Assembly (NCBI RefSeq): GCF_013363755.1
Contig: NZ_CP054840.1
Coordinates: 2,349,501-2,413,500, forward strand
Length of the DNA stretch: 64,000 nt
Origin: Comamonas antarctica
Lineage (GTDB): Bacteria; Pseudomonadota; Gammaproteobacteria; Burkholderiales; Burkholderiaceae_C
Direction of reading: 5' to 3'
Within the stretch, counting starts at the first letter, position 1. Each line of letters opens with the position of its first letter. Under the pieces are notes generated by a model. The model was not told the origin of the DNA. It did not search any database and saw nothing but the letters and a program-made list of their open reading frames with translations. Both the position numbers and the translations under genes were made by a program. This document shows, in pieces, positions 27,553 to 35,678 of the stretch.

Positions 27553-28899
27553 ATGTCCACCGTCTTCAACTTCACCTTCGTTCCCTGGTTCCGTTCGGTT
27601 GCGCCCTACATCCACAAGTTCCGCAACCAGACTTTCGTGGTCGGCATCACGGGCGAGGCAATTGCCGCGGGCAAGCTCACGAGCATTGCGCAAGACCTGG
27701 CCATGATCCAGGCGATGGGCGTGCGCATCGTGCTGGTGCATGGCTTCCGCCCCCAGGTCAACGAGCAGCTGCAGGCCAAGGGGCACGCGCCGCAGTATTC
27801 GCATGGCATCCGCATCACCGACTCGGTGGCGCTCGACTGCGCGCAGGAAGCAGCAGGCCAGCTGCGCTACGAGATCGAAGCGGCGTTCAGCCAGGGCCTG
27901 CCGAACACGCCCATGGCGGGCGCCACGGTGCGTGTGCTGTCGGGCAACTTCATCACCGCGCGCCCGGTGGGCATCGTCGACGGCGTCGACTTCAAGCATT
28001 CGGGCCTGGTGCGCAAGGTCGATGTGAATGCGATCCGCCAGACGCTGGACATGGACGCCATGGTGCTGCTGTCGCCGTTCGGCTTCTCGCCCACGGGCGA
28101 GGCCTTCAACCTGAACATGGAGGAGGTTGCGACCAGCGTGGCGATCGAACTCAAGGCCGACAAGCTGATCTTCCTCACCGAAGTGCCGGGCATCCACCAG
28201 GACCCGCTCGAGCCCGCGGGCGACGAGAACCCCATCGACACCGAGCTGCCGCTGGCCACGGCCCAGGCGCTGCTGGCCCAGCTGCCGCCGCCGCAGCAAC
28301 CCACCGACACCGCCTTCTACCTGCAGCACTGCGTCAAGGCGTGCAAAGCCGGCGTCGAGCGCAGCCACATTCTGCCGTTTGCCGTCGATGGCGCGCTGCT
28401 GCTGGAAATCTATGTGCACGATGGCATCGGCACCATGGTCATCGACGAGAAACTCGAAGAACTGCGCGAAGCCACGCCCGACGACGTGGCCGGCATCGTG
28501 CAGCTGATCGAGCCGTTCGAGAACGACGGCACGCTGGTCAAGCGCAGCCGTACCGAAATAGAGCGCGATATCACCAATTACACGCTGATCGAACACGATG
28601 GCGTGATTTTCGGCTGCGCAGCGCTGTATCCATACCCCAAGGAAAAGACCGCCGAAATGGCCGCCGTCACGGTTTCGCCCAAGAGCCAGGGCACGGGCGA
28701 TGGCGAGAAACTGCTCAAGCGCATCGAACAGCGCGCGCGCAACCAGGGACTCGAAAGCCTGTTCGTGCTGACCACGCGCACCATGCACTGGTTCATCAAG
28801 CGCGGTTTCCAGCCGGTGGACCCCAACTGGCTGCCCGAATCCCGCAAGGCCAAATACAACTGGGACCGCAAGAGCCAGGTGCTGGTCAAGAAACTCTGA
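27553..28899 (+). CDS. argA: Amino-acid N-acetyltransferase (N-acetylglutamate synthase)
   Basis: The 448-residue protein combines an amino-acid-kinase-like domain (about residues 1-290: FVVGITGEAIAAGKL, IVLVHGFRPQVNEQL) with a C-terminal GNAT domain (about 300-448: VSPKSQGTGDGEKLLKRIE). This is the classical ArgA arrangement, which makes N-acetylglutamate from acetyl-CoA and glutamate, the first step of arginine synthesis; the kinase-like domain usually binds arginine as feedback inhibitor. The ATG at 27553 matches family N-termini (MSTVFNFTFVPWFRSVAPYI). The gene is divergent from hrpA and ends at a pair of REP-like repeats. Confidence 0.93.
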   Translation: MSTVFNFTFVPWFRSVAPYIHKFRNQTFVVGITGEAIAAGKLTSIAQDLAMIQAMGVRIVLVHGFRPQVNEQLQAKGHAPQYSHGIRITDSVALDCAQEAAGQLRYEIEAAFSQGLPNTPMAGATVRVLSGNFITARPVGIVDGVDFKHSGLVRKVDVNAIRQTLDMDAMVLLSPFGFSPTGEAFNLNMEEVATSVAIELKADKLIFLTEVPGIHQDPLEPAGDENPIDTELPLATAQALLAQLPPPQQPTDTAFYLQHCVKACKAGVERSHILPFAVDGALLLEIYVHDGIGTMVIDEKLEELREATPDDVAGIVQLIEPFENDGTLVKRSRTEIERDITNYTLIEHDGVIFGCAALYPYPKEKTAEMAAVTVSPKSQGTGDGEKLLKRIEQRARNQGLESLFVLTTRTMHWFIKRGFQPVDPNWLPESRKAKYNWDRKSQVLVKKL

Positions 28900-28911
28900 T
28901 TTTTAAGCCAT

Positions 28912-29008
28912 CCGTTCGCCCTAGGCGGGCCCCTTGAGCTTGTCGAAGGGTGAGCGAAATAACCCGTTCGCCCTAGGCGAGCCCCCTGAGCTTGTCGAAG
29001 GGTGAGCG
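28912..29008. repeat. Tandem pair of REP-like repeats after argA
   Basis: Two 45-bp copies lie at 28912-28956 and 28964-29008. Both open CCGTTCGCCCTAGGCG and end GAGCTTGTCGAAGGGTGAGCG, with only two or so differences between them. The same family is in the cluster at 216-385 in the opposite orientation. They follow the argA stop by 13 bp and may form stem-loops that protect or end the transcript. Confidence 0.85.
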
Positions 29009-29098
29009 GCCGGCCCTATAGCCAGGCCGAACCGCTCCCACCCCTGCACAGCGCTATCATCGCCGCTTCATCCATCCACGCTCACCGCTGCCGTTTTC

Positions 29099-29758
29099 AT
29101 GCCCCTGCCCGTTCTCTATTCCTTCCGCCGCTGCCCCTACGCCATCCGTGCCCGCCTGGCGCTGGCGCATGCGGGCATTGCCTGCGAGCTGCGTGAGGTC
29201 AATCTGCGCGCCAAGCCCGAAGCGCTGCTGCTGGCCTCGCCCAAAGGCACGGTACCGGTGCTGGTGACCACGGACGGAGTGATCGAGCAAAGCCTGGAAA
29301 TCATGCTCTGGGCGCTGCGCCAGAATGACCCCGACGGCTGGCTTGCGCCCACCGAGGGCAGCGAAGCCGACATGCTGGCATTGGTCAACGAGCTCGATAC
29401 ACGCTTCAAGCCCGCGCTCGACCGCTGCAAATACCCTGAGCGCTACAGCGCCGCCGAAGTCAACGACGCCCAGGCCGAGGCTCTGACCTGGCTGGCCGGA
29501 CTGGACCAGCAACTGGCCGATACCGGCTACCTTTTCGGCTTGCACCCCAGCCTCGCCGACATGGCGCTGCGCCCCTTCGTGCGCCAGTACGCGCGCATCG
29601 ACGAAGCCCAGTGGGCCGAGCAGCCCTGGCCCGCGCTGCAGGCCTGGCTGCAGCGCTGGATCGACTCCGCACTGTTTGCCGAAGTCATGGAAACCTACCC
29701 CGGCTGGCGCGAGGGCGAGACCGGTCCGACCTTCATGGCCCAGGTGTCGGGCGAATAA
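29099..29758 (+). CDS. Glutathione S-transferase family protein
   Basis: The 219-residue product has an N-terminal thioredoxin-like domain (VLYSFRRCPYAIRARLAL, with a Grx2-like CPYA site near residue 13, and GTVPVL with the cis-proline) and a C-terminal all-helical domain (LADMALRPFVRQYARIDEAQW). A cysteine rather than Ser or Tyr at the active site suggests a Grx2/omega-like enzyme that works on mixed disulfides more than on classical conjugation. It stands alone after the repeats, and the ATG at 29099 has no strong ribosome site. Confidence 0.88.
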   Translation: MPLPVLYSFRRCPYAIRARLALAHAGIACELREVNLRAKPEALLLASPKGTVPVLVTTDGVIEQSLEIMLWALRQNDPDGWLAPTEGSEADMLALVNELDTRFKPALDRCKYPERYSAAEVNDAQAEALTWLAGLDQQLADTGYLFGLHPSLADMALRPFVRQYARIDEAQWAEQPWPALQAWLQRWIDSALFAEVMETYPGWREGETGPTFMAQVSGE

Positions 29759-29810
29759 GGAGCACCCGTCTGGCCGCCGTTCGGGAAAAAGGGTGCCCAT
29801 CCTCCGCGCT

Positions 29811-30947
29811 TCAGTCCGGCCGGCCGCGTCCACCGCCCGAAGCGATATCGATGGGACCATTCGGGTTCGAAGCAGCGGTGCCACCGCCCGGGTCCGGCGT
29901 CATGGCGTTCGGCAATTGCACCAGTTGATTGTCAGGATGACTCACGTCAGCGTAATGATCGAAGAGACGCCGCCGAGGCGTAAAAGTCGATAGTTCATCT
30001 TCAGACTCTTCTTCAGATAGAGACATGTAGATCGGCTTGTTCATCCAATATTCGCTGTAATATGAATCTTGATATGCAGATTGATACTCATCATTCAAAT
30101 TATCGGGTACCGCAGCCGGAACATATGGATTCGCCAGCGCTATTGCTGGATTTGCGTTTCTGTCCTGACAATTGAAACCAAGGTCTTCGACTGAAACTTG
30201 AGGCCCCGGATTTCTGAACCGCAGCACTTCGTCAGGAATTACGCATTCCTCGGAAGAATCGATGAAGTTCTCCGGATTTTTCTCTATTGCCAGCCACAGC
30301 GTCAGGCACATTGGAATGTTGTTTTTGACCGCAATTCCAATTGCTTCCCACACCTGGCTTCTCGACAATGGAAATTTTTCCCTTAGTAAAAACTCCACAG
30401 TTTTTAGATCTTGATTCTTTACGGCAAACGTAAGTGCGGAGTCACCCTGGTCGTTCAATAGATTGATGTTTGCGCCTGCATCATGCAACTTGAGCGACAT
30501 TTTTTCTCTGCGAGCGCTCAATGAAATCATCAAGGCAGTCACACCTGAGTGCGAGACGCAATTGACATGCGCATCGCTGGGATCTGCATTGAGCAAGGCG
30601 TCGACAATTGCATTGCCGCATCCGATCCGAATAGCACTGTTGGCCGCAATCATCAGTGCAGTAAAACCTTCTCCGGTACTTTGGGCTTTGACATCGGCCC
30701 CGCTGTCTATCAGGAATTGCACACCTCTCAAATTATCGATATCTGCAAGTATCATCAGTGGCGTATATCCGCGAGAGTCTTTTACATTGACATTGGCACC
30801 GCATCGCATGGCCGCACGCAAATCTCCAAGAATCCCGGCTCGAGCCGCTGAAATAAGATTTCTATCCCGTATGCTCAAAGGCTGATCGATATCCCTCGAA
30901 AAGGCGCCCAAAGTTGATTCGTCCGTTTTTGCTGGATTGATCTTCAT
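29811..30947 (-). CDS. Ankyrin-repeat protein, possible secreted effector
   Basis: The 378-residue protein has a polar N-terminal stretch of about 40 residues without a Sec signal, then about four ankyrin repeats (ANVNVKDSRGYTPLMILA; EGFTALMIAANSA; SGVTALMISLSARRE; ANINLLNDQGDSALTFAVK), and a long disordered C-terminus rich in Tyr, Asp and Glu that ends in Gly/Arg. GGAG seven bases before the ATG at 30947 decides the start. The gene is far richer in A+T than its neighbours (19 G/C in the 60 bases 30361-30420), a sign of recent transfer. Such proteins are often delivered to host cells; that is an inference, and no secretion genes are in the window. A frameshifted relative lies 103 bp upstream. 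Confidence 0.85.
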   Translation of the reverse strand: MKINPAKTDESTLGAFSRDIDQPLSIRDRNLISAARAGILGDLRAAMRCGANVNVKDSRGYTPLMILADIDNLRGVQFLIDSGADVKAQSTGEGFTALMIAANSAIRIGCGNAIVDALLNADPSDAHVNCVSHSGVTALMISLSARREKMSLKLHDAGANINLLNDQGDSALTFAVKNQDLKTVEFLLREKFPLSRSQVWEAIGIAVKNNIPMCLTLWLAIEKNPENFIDSSEECVIPDEVLRFRNPGPQVSVEDLGFNCQDRNANPAIALANPYVPAAVPDNLNDEYQSAYQDSYYSEYWMNKPIYMSLSEEESEDELSTFTPRRRLFDHYADVSHPDNQLVQLPNAMTPDPGGGTAASNPNGPIDIASGGGRGRPD

Positions 30948-31050
30948 GGAAAGCTCCGGATCAGGATTTGTGCAGGAGTCAAAGCCCATCGAAGCCTTTT
31001 TCAACTCTGCTGATTATGGTGACAATGGCCAACGTGCGATACACCAGGGT

Positions 31051-31432
31051 TCACCAAACAAAGCCGATGTCTGGATTCCCTTCAAGCAGTATGTCGACGA
31101 TCTCGTCATCGCGGTTGCGTTTCAGGTCGGAGTTTACCGCCAGCATCAGTGCGGTATACCCGTCAACGGCACTGACCGCTTCGAGATCCGCCCGTGACTT
31201 TCAGTGTCTTTACCGAATAACTATCGCCATTCAGCACCGCAATCATCAACGGTGTATATCCGCTTGCATGCTTTACATTGACGTTGGCTCTGGCGGCAAG
31301 CGCCTCGCGCATCTTGTCGTGCAACCTCTCCCTTACAGCGAAAACAAGCAATTGATCCCATTTCTTCTGACTGGAAGGCCCCAAGCTCATTGCTGGCGAC
31401 ACCCCCTGCACTGCTCCTGCGACTGGTGGCAT
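31051..31432 (-). pseudogene. Frameshifted ankyrin-repeat gene, relative of the neighbour
   Basis: From an ATG at 31432 with a GGAG ribosome site, the frame encodes 89 residues including LAARANVNVKHASGYTPLMI, then stops at 31163. Moving to the next frame near 31190-31204 continues the homology with SRADLEAVSAVDGYTALMLA up to a stop at 31051. Both parts align with the first 120 or so residues of the downstream ankyrin protein (GANVNVKDSRGYTPLMI; GEGFTALMIAAN; NAIVDALLNADPS against DEIVDILLEGNPD). So this is a duplicated copy broken by a one-base loss (or two-base gain) and cut short at the C-terminus. It shares the low GC of its neighbour. Confidence 0.8.
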
Positions 31433-31549
31433 TTGGATCTCCAATGGTCTGGCAATTGACAGAGTTAGCCTTGCACACGCGCATCGACGCCTCTTGGCAT
31501 CGCATTCAAATGTGTGGCCATTGGTGACACACGCTGCCAAAGAGTTATT

Positions 31550-31561
31550 CAGGGTTAACCC
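31550..31561 (-). promoter_or_regulatory. GGGTTAACCC palindrome upstream of the ankyrin locus
   Basis: CAGGGTTAACCC is 120 bp upstream of the start of the ankyrin pseudogene and, through it, of the intact gene. It repeats, in the same orientation relative to the genes, the 12 bases at 3532-3543. No TTCG-N16-TTCG-type box (the Hrp element of Ralstonia and Xanthomonas) was seen beside it. Confidence 0.35.
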
Positions 31562-31626
31562 TAGTCGCAGATGCAAGTAGATCCACCGCCCCGCGCAAGG
31601 CGCTGCGCCATTGCCCGGCGCGCGAG

Positions 31627-32184
31627 CTAGAAGGCTATGTCGCCGCGTTCGATTTCCCGCCATTCCCCGGGCTCCATGCCCTGCAGGCGCAGATTCGCCA
31701 TGCCTTGGCGCACCAGCCTCAGCGTCGGGTGGCCAATGGCCGCGGTCATCTTGCGCAGCTGGCGGTTCTTGCCCTCGATCAGTTGCACTTCGAGCCACAC
31801 ATCCTGCACCGACTTGCGCAGCCGCACCGGTGGCTCGCGCGGCGGCACGTCAGGCTGCGGGTCGAGCAAGCGCACCGCGCAGGGCTTGGTCTGGTAATCC
31901 TCGATGCGCAGGCCCGCGCGCATGCGCTGCAAGGATTCCTCGGTCGGCACGCGTTCGACCAGCGCCCAGTAGGTCTTGGGTTTTTCGTTGCGCGGATTGA
32001 GCAGGCGCTCGATCAGCGGGCCGTCGTCGGTGAGCAGCAGCAGGCCTTCGGAATCCTTGTCGAGCCGGCCTGCGGGGTATACGCCCTTGGGCAAGCCAAA
32101 CTCGGCCAGCGAGCGCGCGCCATCCTCGGGCGTGAACTGGGACAGCACGCCATACGGCTTGTGGAACAGGAAATAGCGGGGCAT
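31627..32184 (-). CDS. rluE: 23S rRNA pseudouridine synthase, RluE type
   Basis: The 185-residue protein belongs to the RsuA/RluE group. The catalytic aspartate is Asp42 in AGRLDKDSEGLLLLT. KNRQLRKMTAAIGHPTLRLVR is the second conserved block. It has no S4 domain and begins directly MPRYFLFHKPYGVLSQF, the layout of RluE, which modifies the E. coli equivalent of U2457 in 23S rRNA. The start at 32184 is preferred over upstream in-frame codons on this basis. It follows cysB by 71 bp on the same strand. Confidence 0.88.
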   Translation of the reverse strand: MPRYFLFHKPYGVLSQFTPEDGARSLAEFGLPKGVYPAGRLDKDSEGLLLLTDDGPLIERLLNPRNEKPKTYWALVERVPTEESLQRMRAGLRIEDYQTKPCAVRLLDPQPDVPPREPPVRLRKSVQDVWLEVQLIEGKNRQLRKMTAAIGHPTLRLVRQGMANLRLQGMEPGEWREIERGDIAF

Positions 32185-32255
32185 GGGCAGCGCGGGCAAA
32201 AGCGCGATTGTCCCCGATATGTGCTCACCGGCGCCCATCGGGGCGCATCCGGCAC

Positions 32256-33194
32256 CTATTCAGTGCTGCGCGTGACCTCCAGCGCCTGCGCCACGACGTC
32301 GCGCGTCAACGTGGGCGCAAAGCTCTCGATGAAATGAAACGCATAGCCGCGCAGCCAGGCGCCGCGGCGCAGGCCCAGCCGCGTGAGGTTGACTTCGAAC
32401 AGATGGCCTGCATCCAGCAGCCGCAGATGGCGGTCGCGTTCGGCATCGACGGCAATCGAGGCCACGATGCCCACGCCCATGCCCAGCTCGACATAGGTCT
32501 TGATCACGTCCGCATCCATGGCCGACAGCACCACGTCGGGCGCCAGGCCCTCGCGCGCAAACGCTTCGTCGATGTGCGCGCGGCCCGTGAAGCCCTGCTC
32601 ATAGGTGATGATCGGGTGCTGCACCAGTTGCTCCAGCGTCAGCGGCCCGTCGATCTCCAGCAGCGCATGGCCCGGCGGCACCACGATGCTGTGGGTCCAG
32701 CGGTAGCAAGGCAGCGTGACCAGCTCGTCATGGCTGCTCAGCGCCTCGGTGGCCACGCCGATGTCGGCTTCGCCACTCAGCAGCATTTGCGCCACCTGCT
32801 GGGGCGAGCCCTGGTGCAGATGAAGCACGACCTGGGGAAAGCGGCTGCGGAAGTCGCGCACCACGTGCGGCAGCGCATAGCGCGCCTGCGAGTGCGTGGC
32901 TGCGATCGACAGCCGGCCCTGGTCGCTGGTGCTGAAATCCAGGCCGGCGCGGCGCAGGTTGTCGGCCTCGAACAGCAGCTTCTCGACAATGGGCATCAGG
33001 CTTTCTCCCGGCGGTGTCAGCCCCGTCAGGCGCTTGCCGGCGCGCACGAAGATCTGCACGCCCAGTTCTTCTTCCAGTTCGCGGATCTGGCGGCTCACGC
33101 CGGGCTGCGAGGTATAGAGCGCCTGCGCGACCTCGGTGAGGTTGAAGCCTCGGCGCACGGTTTCACGCACCGAACGCAATTGCTGGAAATTCAT
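32256..33194 (-). CDS. cysB: CysB-like LysR regulator of sulfur assimilation
   Basis: The 312-residue protein follows CysB closely. The N-terminus MNFQQLRSVRETVRRGFNL, the recognition helix ALYTSQPGVSRQIRELEEEL and the following GKRLTGLTPPG are CysB/Cbl signatures. CysB activates sulfate uptake and reduction genes when O-acetylserine or N-acetylserine accumulates. Its location among sbp, cysIHDN and cysTWA supports this role. It lies 56 bp after the VOC gene on the same strand, so it may be co-transcribed with sbp. Cbl is an alternative name within the same family. Confidence 0.85.
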   Translation of the reverse strand: MNFQQLRSVRETVRRGFNLTEVAQALYTSQPGVSRQIRELEEELGVQIFVRAGKRLTGLTPPGESLMPIVEKLLFEADNLRRAGLDFSTSDQGRLSIAATHSQARYALPHVVRDFRSRFPQVVLHLHQGSPQQVAQMLLSGEADIGVATEALSSHDELVTLPCYRWTHSIVVPPGHALLEIDGPLTLEQLVQHPIITYEQGFTGRAHIDEAFAREGLAPDVVLSAMDADVIKTYVELGMGVGIVASIAVDAERDRHLRLLDAGHLFEVNLTRLGLRRGAWLRGYAFHFIESFAPTLTRDVVAQALEVTRSTE

Positions 33195-33250
33195 GCCACT
33201 GACCTATTCTTCGCGCGTGGTTCCCACGCGTCTGGTGAAACGGACCCGGC

Positions 33251-33664
33251 TCACGCCAGCGCCAGCTCCTGGCGCGCGGGCTGCAGCGCGGCCTCGGCTT
33301 CGAGGAACTCGAGCTGGTTGCCGGCCGGGTCCTTGAGATAGAAGCGCGCGAACCCCGCCAGGCCCTGGGTTTCGACCAGCGCCAGCTCGGCGGCGCGCAG
33401 GCGTGCGCGCAGCGACGACAGATCCTGCACCTCGAACGCCAGGTGCGACACCGCGGGCAGCGGCTGCCACTGCGCGACGCCGACCAGATCGATGCGCTGG
33501 CCGCCGGCGGCAAAGCGCAGCGTGGCCTCGCGCCTGGCCGCCCCTTCGGCGGGCTCGTCAGGCAGTTCCGTCAAACCCAGCAGGTCACGGTAGAAATGCC
33601 GCATCGCCGGCGCATTGCCCGCGCGAAACGCCAACTGCAGGTGATGGACGCCGCGGATGCTCAT
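33251..33664 (-). CDS. VOC-family (glyoxalase/dioxygenase-fold) protein
   Basis: The 137-residue protein has two paired beta-alpha-beta-beta-beta modules: GVHHLQLAFRAGN...FYRDLLGL and VSHLAFEVQDL...FYLKDPAGNQLEFLEAE. The first histidine (GVHHL), the histidine of SHLAF and the glutamate of LEFLE are likely metal ligands. The reaction is unknown. Its ATG overlaps the stop of a 61-codon ORF by 4 nt, and it sits in a sulfate-binding-protein operon with cysB downstream, so a link with organosulfur or sulfur-stress metabolism is plausible but inferred. Confidence 0.85.
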   Translation of the reverse strand: MSIRGVHHLQLAFRAGNAPAMRHFYRDLLGLTELPDEPAEGAARREATLRFAAGGQRIDLVGVAQWQPLPAVSHLAFEVQDLSSLRARLRAAELALVETQGLAGFARFYLKDPAGNQLEFLEAEAALQPARQELALA

Positions 33665-33846
33665 GCCGCGCTCCCGGCTGCCGCGCAGCTGGTGCGCGCC
33701 AGGCTGCGCAGCGGGATGCGGCGCACGCGCTTGCGCGGGCGCGCGGGTGCGATCAGGTTCCAGCTGGCCGCCGTGACGGCGATCAGCTGCAATGTCGGCG
33801 TCAACGGCGCGGCAACGCGGGCCACAGGCTGCAGGCAGGTTTTCAT
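33661..33846 (-). CDS. Small 61-residue ORF between sbp and the VOC gene
   Basis: The frame encodes MKTCLQPVARVAAPLTPTLQ and then a basic stretch (PRKRVRRIPLRSLARTS). It has no recognised domain. Three features suggest it is translated: GCAAGGAGAGCACC just before the ATG is a strong ribosome site, it starts 44 bp after sbp on the same strand, and its stop overlaps the VOC start (ATGA). It may act mainly by coupling translation to the VOC gene, or be a real small protein; the middle could be a membrane-contacting helix. Confidence 0.5.
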   Translation of the reverse strand: MKTCLQPVARVAAPLTPTLQLIAVTAASWNLIAPARPRKRVRRIPLRSLARTSCAAAGSAA

Positions 33847-33890
33847 GGTGCTCTCCTTGCGGCGCCGAAAACGGTCGGTGCCGGTTGCGC

Positions 33891-34913
33891 TTACTTGCGG
33901 GTGTAGATCTGGTCGAAGCTGCCGCCGTCGGCAAAGTGGTCCTTGTCGGCCTTGGTCCAGCCGCCAAACGCCTGGTCGATGGTCACCAGTGTCAGCTTGG
34001 GGAAGGTGCTGGCGAACTGCGCCTTGGCCTTTTCCGAGGTCGGGCGGTAGAAATTGCGCCCTGCAATCGCCTGGGCTTCCTCGGAATACAGGTACTTCAG
34101 GTATTCCTCGGCGACGGCGCGCGTGCCGCGCTTGTCGACCACCTTGTCGACCACGGCCACCGAAGGCTCGGCCAGGATGGAGATCGAGGGCACGACGATG
34201 TCGAACTTGTCGCGGCCGAATTCCTTGAGCGCCAGGAAGGCTTCGTTTTCCCAGGCCAGCAGCACGTCGCCCACGCCACGCTGCACGAAGGTCATGGTCG
34301 CGCCGCGCGCACCGGTATCGAGCACCGGCACGTTCTGGAATAGCTTGCCGATGTACTCCTTGGCCTTGGCGTCGCCGCCGTACTTGCGCTTGGCGAACTC
34401 CCAGGCCGCGAGGTAGTTCCAGCGCGCCCCGCCCGAGGTCTTGGGGTTGGGCGTGATCACCTGCACACCCGGCTTGATCAGGTCATCCCAGTCCTTGATG
34501 CCCTTGGGATTGCCCTTCTTCACGAGGAACACGATGGTCGAGCTGTAGGGGGCGGAATTGTGCGGCAGGCGCTTTTGCCAGTCGGCATTGACCTGGCCGC
34601 CATTCTTGACGATGGCGTCGATGTCGCCGGCCAGCGCCAGCGTTGCCACATCGGCATCGATGCCATCGATGATCGAGCGCGCCTGCTTGCCCGAGCCGCC
34701 ATGCGACTGCTTGATCGACACCGTCTGCCCGGTCTTGGCCTGCCAGTGCTTGGCAAAGGCCTGGTTGTATTCGACGTACAGCTCGCGCGTCGGGTCGTAG
34801 GACACGTTGAGCAGTGTCAAGGATTGGGCCATGGCCGGACCCGCCGTGAGTCCAAGGCTGGCGGTCAACGCGAGCAGGGCAGGAAACTTGATAAAGTGAC
34901 GGCGAATTGTCAT
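33891..34913 (-). CDS. sbp: Periplasmic sulfate-binding protein
   Basis: The 340-residue product has a signal peptide cleaved near residue 30 (LTAGPAMA|Q) and the Sbp family core: [73 protein letters not shown] and [14 protein letters not shown]. It delivers sulfate or thiosulfate to the CysTWA permease, whose genes are 20 kb away with a second binding protein. The start at 34913 gives [14 protein letters not shown]; an upstream in-frame region is not signal-like. The promoter region is shared with the divergent yggX gene. Confidence 0.92.
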   Translation of the reverse strand: MTIRRHFIKFPALLALTASLGLTAGPAMAQSLTLLNVSYDPTRELYVEYNQAFAKHWQAKTGQTVSIKQSHGGSGKQARSIIDGIDADVATLALAGDIDAIVKNGGQVNADWQKRLPHNSAPYSSTIVFLVKKGNPKGIKDWDDLIKPGVQVITPNPKTSGGARWNYLAAWEFAKRKYGGDAKAKEYIGKLFQNVPVLDTGARGATMTFVQRGVGDVLLAWENEAFLALKEFGRDKFDIVVPSISILAEPSVAVVDKVVDKRGTRAVAEEYLKYLYSEEAQAIAGRNFYRPTSEKAKAQFASTFPKLTLVTIDQAFGGWTKADKDHFADGGSFDQIYTRK

Positions 34914-35052
34914 TTGGGCCTCGAAAAGGTTTGCGGTAGGTGCTTTTGCGCTGCTGACTGCATTCTGAAACCGGCCCATCAATACTTAAACCAATAAGAT
35001 TTCAGTTCGTTATACCCAAAACATCTGAAGTCAGCACAAGGAAGTTTTCCCC
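34914..35052. promoter_or_regulatory. Divergent sbp-yggX promoter region, possible CysB site
   Basis: The 139-bp gap is AT-rich in its second half, with CTTAAACCAATAAGATTTC followed by AGTTCGTTATACCC. Similar runs with ATAAG and TTCG occur before cysI (38269-38290, ATAAGCTTATTCGCATAA). CysB sites are degenerate AT-rich stretches, so this is only a candidate. Confidence 0.35.
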
Positions 35053-35328
35053 ATGGCACGTACCGTTCATTGCATCAAGCTCAACAAGGAAGCCGAAGGC
35101 CTGGATTTCCCGCCCTACCCGGGTGAACTGGGCAAGCGCATCTGGGAGAGCGTGAGCAAGGAGGCCTGGGCCGGCTGGCTCAAGCACCAGACCATGCTGG
35201 TCAACGAGAACCGCCTGAACCTGGCCGACGCGCGCGCGCGCCAGTACCTCGCACGCCAGATGGAAAACCATTTCTTCGGCGGCGGCGCCGATGCCGCGGT
35301 CGGCTACGTGCCGCCCACCGAGGGCTGA
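35053..35328 (+). CDS. yggX: Fe(2+)-trafficking / oxidative damage protection protein
   Basis: The 91-residue protein matches YggX along its length: [58 protein letters not shown] and a C-terminus ending VGYVPPTEG. The cysteine at residue 7 is the conserved one. YggX is linked to repair and protection of iron-sulfur clusters, which fits a locus rich in Fe-S enzymes of sulfur assimilation. ACAAGGAAGTTTTCCCC carries its ribosome site. Confidence 0.95.
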   Translation: MARTVHCIKLNKEAEGLDFPPYPGELGKRIWESVSKEAWAGWLKHQTMLVNENRLNLADARARQYLARQMENHFFGGGADAAVGYVPPTEG

Positions 35329-35375
35329 GCCACTGCATTGACGGCTCCATGAGAGGACGGGATAATTCCGCCTTT

Positions 35376-35581
35376 CTGCGGGAGAGCAAGGCACCACGCC
35401 TTCGCCGAAGGCGCAAACTCCCATAATCGCTCAGGCCCCCCGAACCGCAGGAATCGTTCGCCAACTGGAGAGCAACCGGGGTGCATGCACTGCGCCGCCG
35501 GTTCACCGAAGGGGCAAGTGCCAGGAAGCAGCCTGCTTTCCCGGTACGCAAACTCTCAGGTACAAAGGACAGCGGGAGAGG
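35376..35581 (+). ncRNA. Tandem glycine riboswitch
   Basis: Two glycine aptamers are visible. The first, 35376-35450, is closed by CTGCGG and CCGCAG and contains GGGAGAGCAAGGC, TTCGCCGAAGGCGCAAACTC and GCTCAGG. The second, about 35465-35581, contains CTGGAGAGCAACC, TTCACCGAAGGGGCAAG, GCAAACTCTCAGGTACAAAG and GACAGCGGGAGAGG. These are the hallmark segments of the class, and the linker between the aptamers is short, as in cooperative tandem switches. Past 35590 a GC-rich hairpin (GCCGCCACGCGGC) without a T run suggests control of translation or Rho access more than intrinsic termination. The controlled genes are yicG and, 6 bp later, mnmC. Confidence 0.93.
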
Positions 35582-35678
35582 CGCACCGGCGCCGCCACGC
35601 GGCGGGCTGGTTTCCACCAAGAGTTTTCGCGTGCCCTCCACCCTCATCTCCACGCCGCCCGCCGGCCCCATCGACACC

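Noticed and set aside
23301..28937. Very long open frame opposite hrpA
   Set aside because: It is the antisense shadow of hrpA in a high-GC genome; the composition is Arg/His/Leu-biased and no family is visible, while hrpA is complete on the other strand.
35481..35678. Longer start for yicG
   Set aside because: The extension runs through the second glycine aptamer and is not protein-like; the conserved N-terminus begins at 35679.
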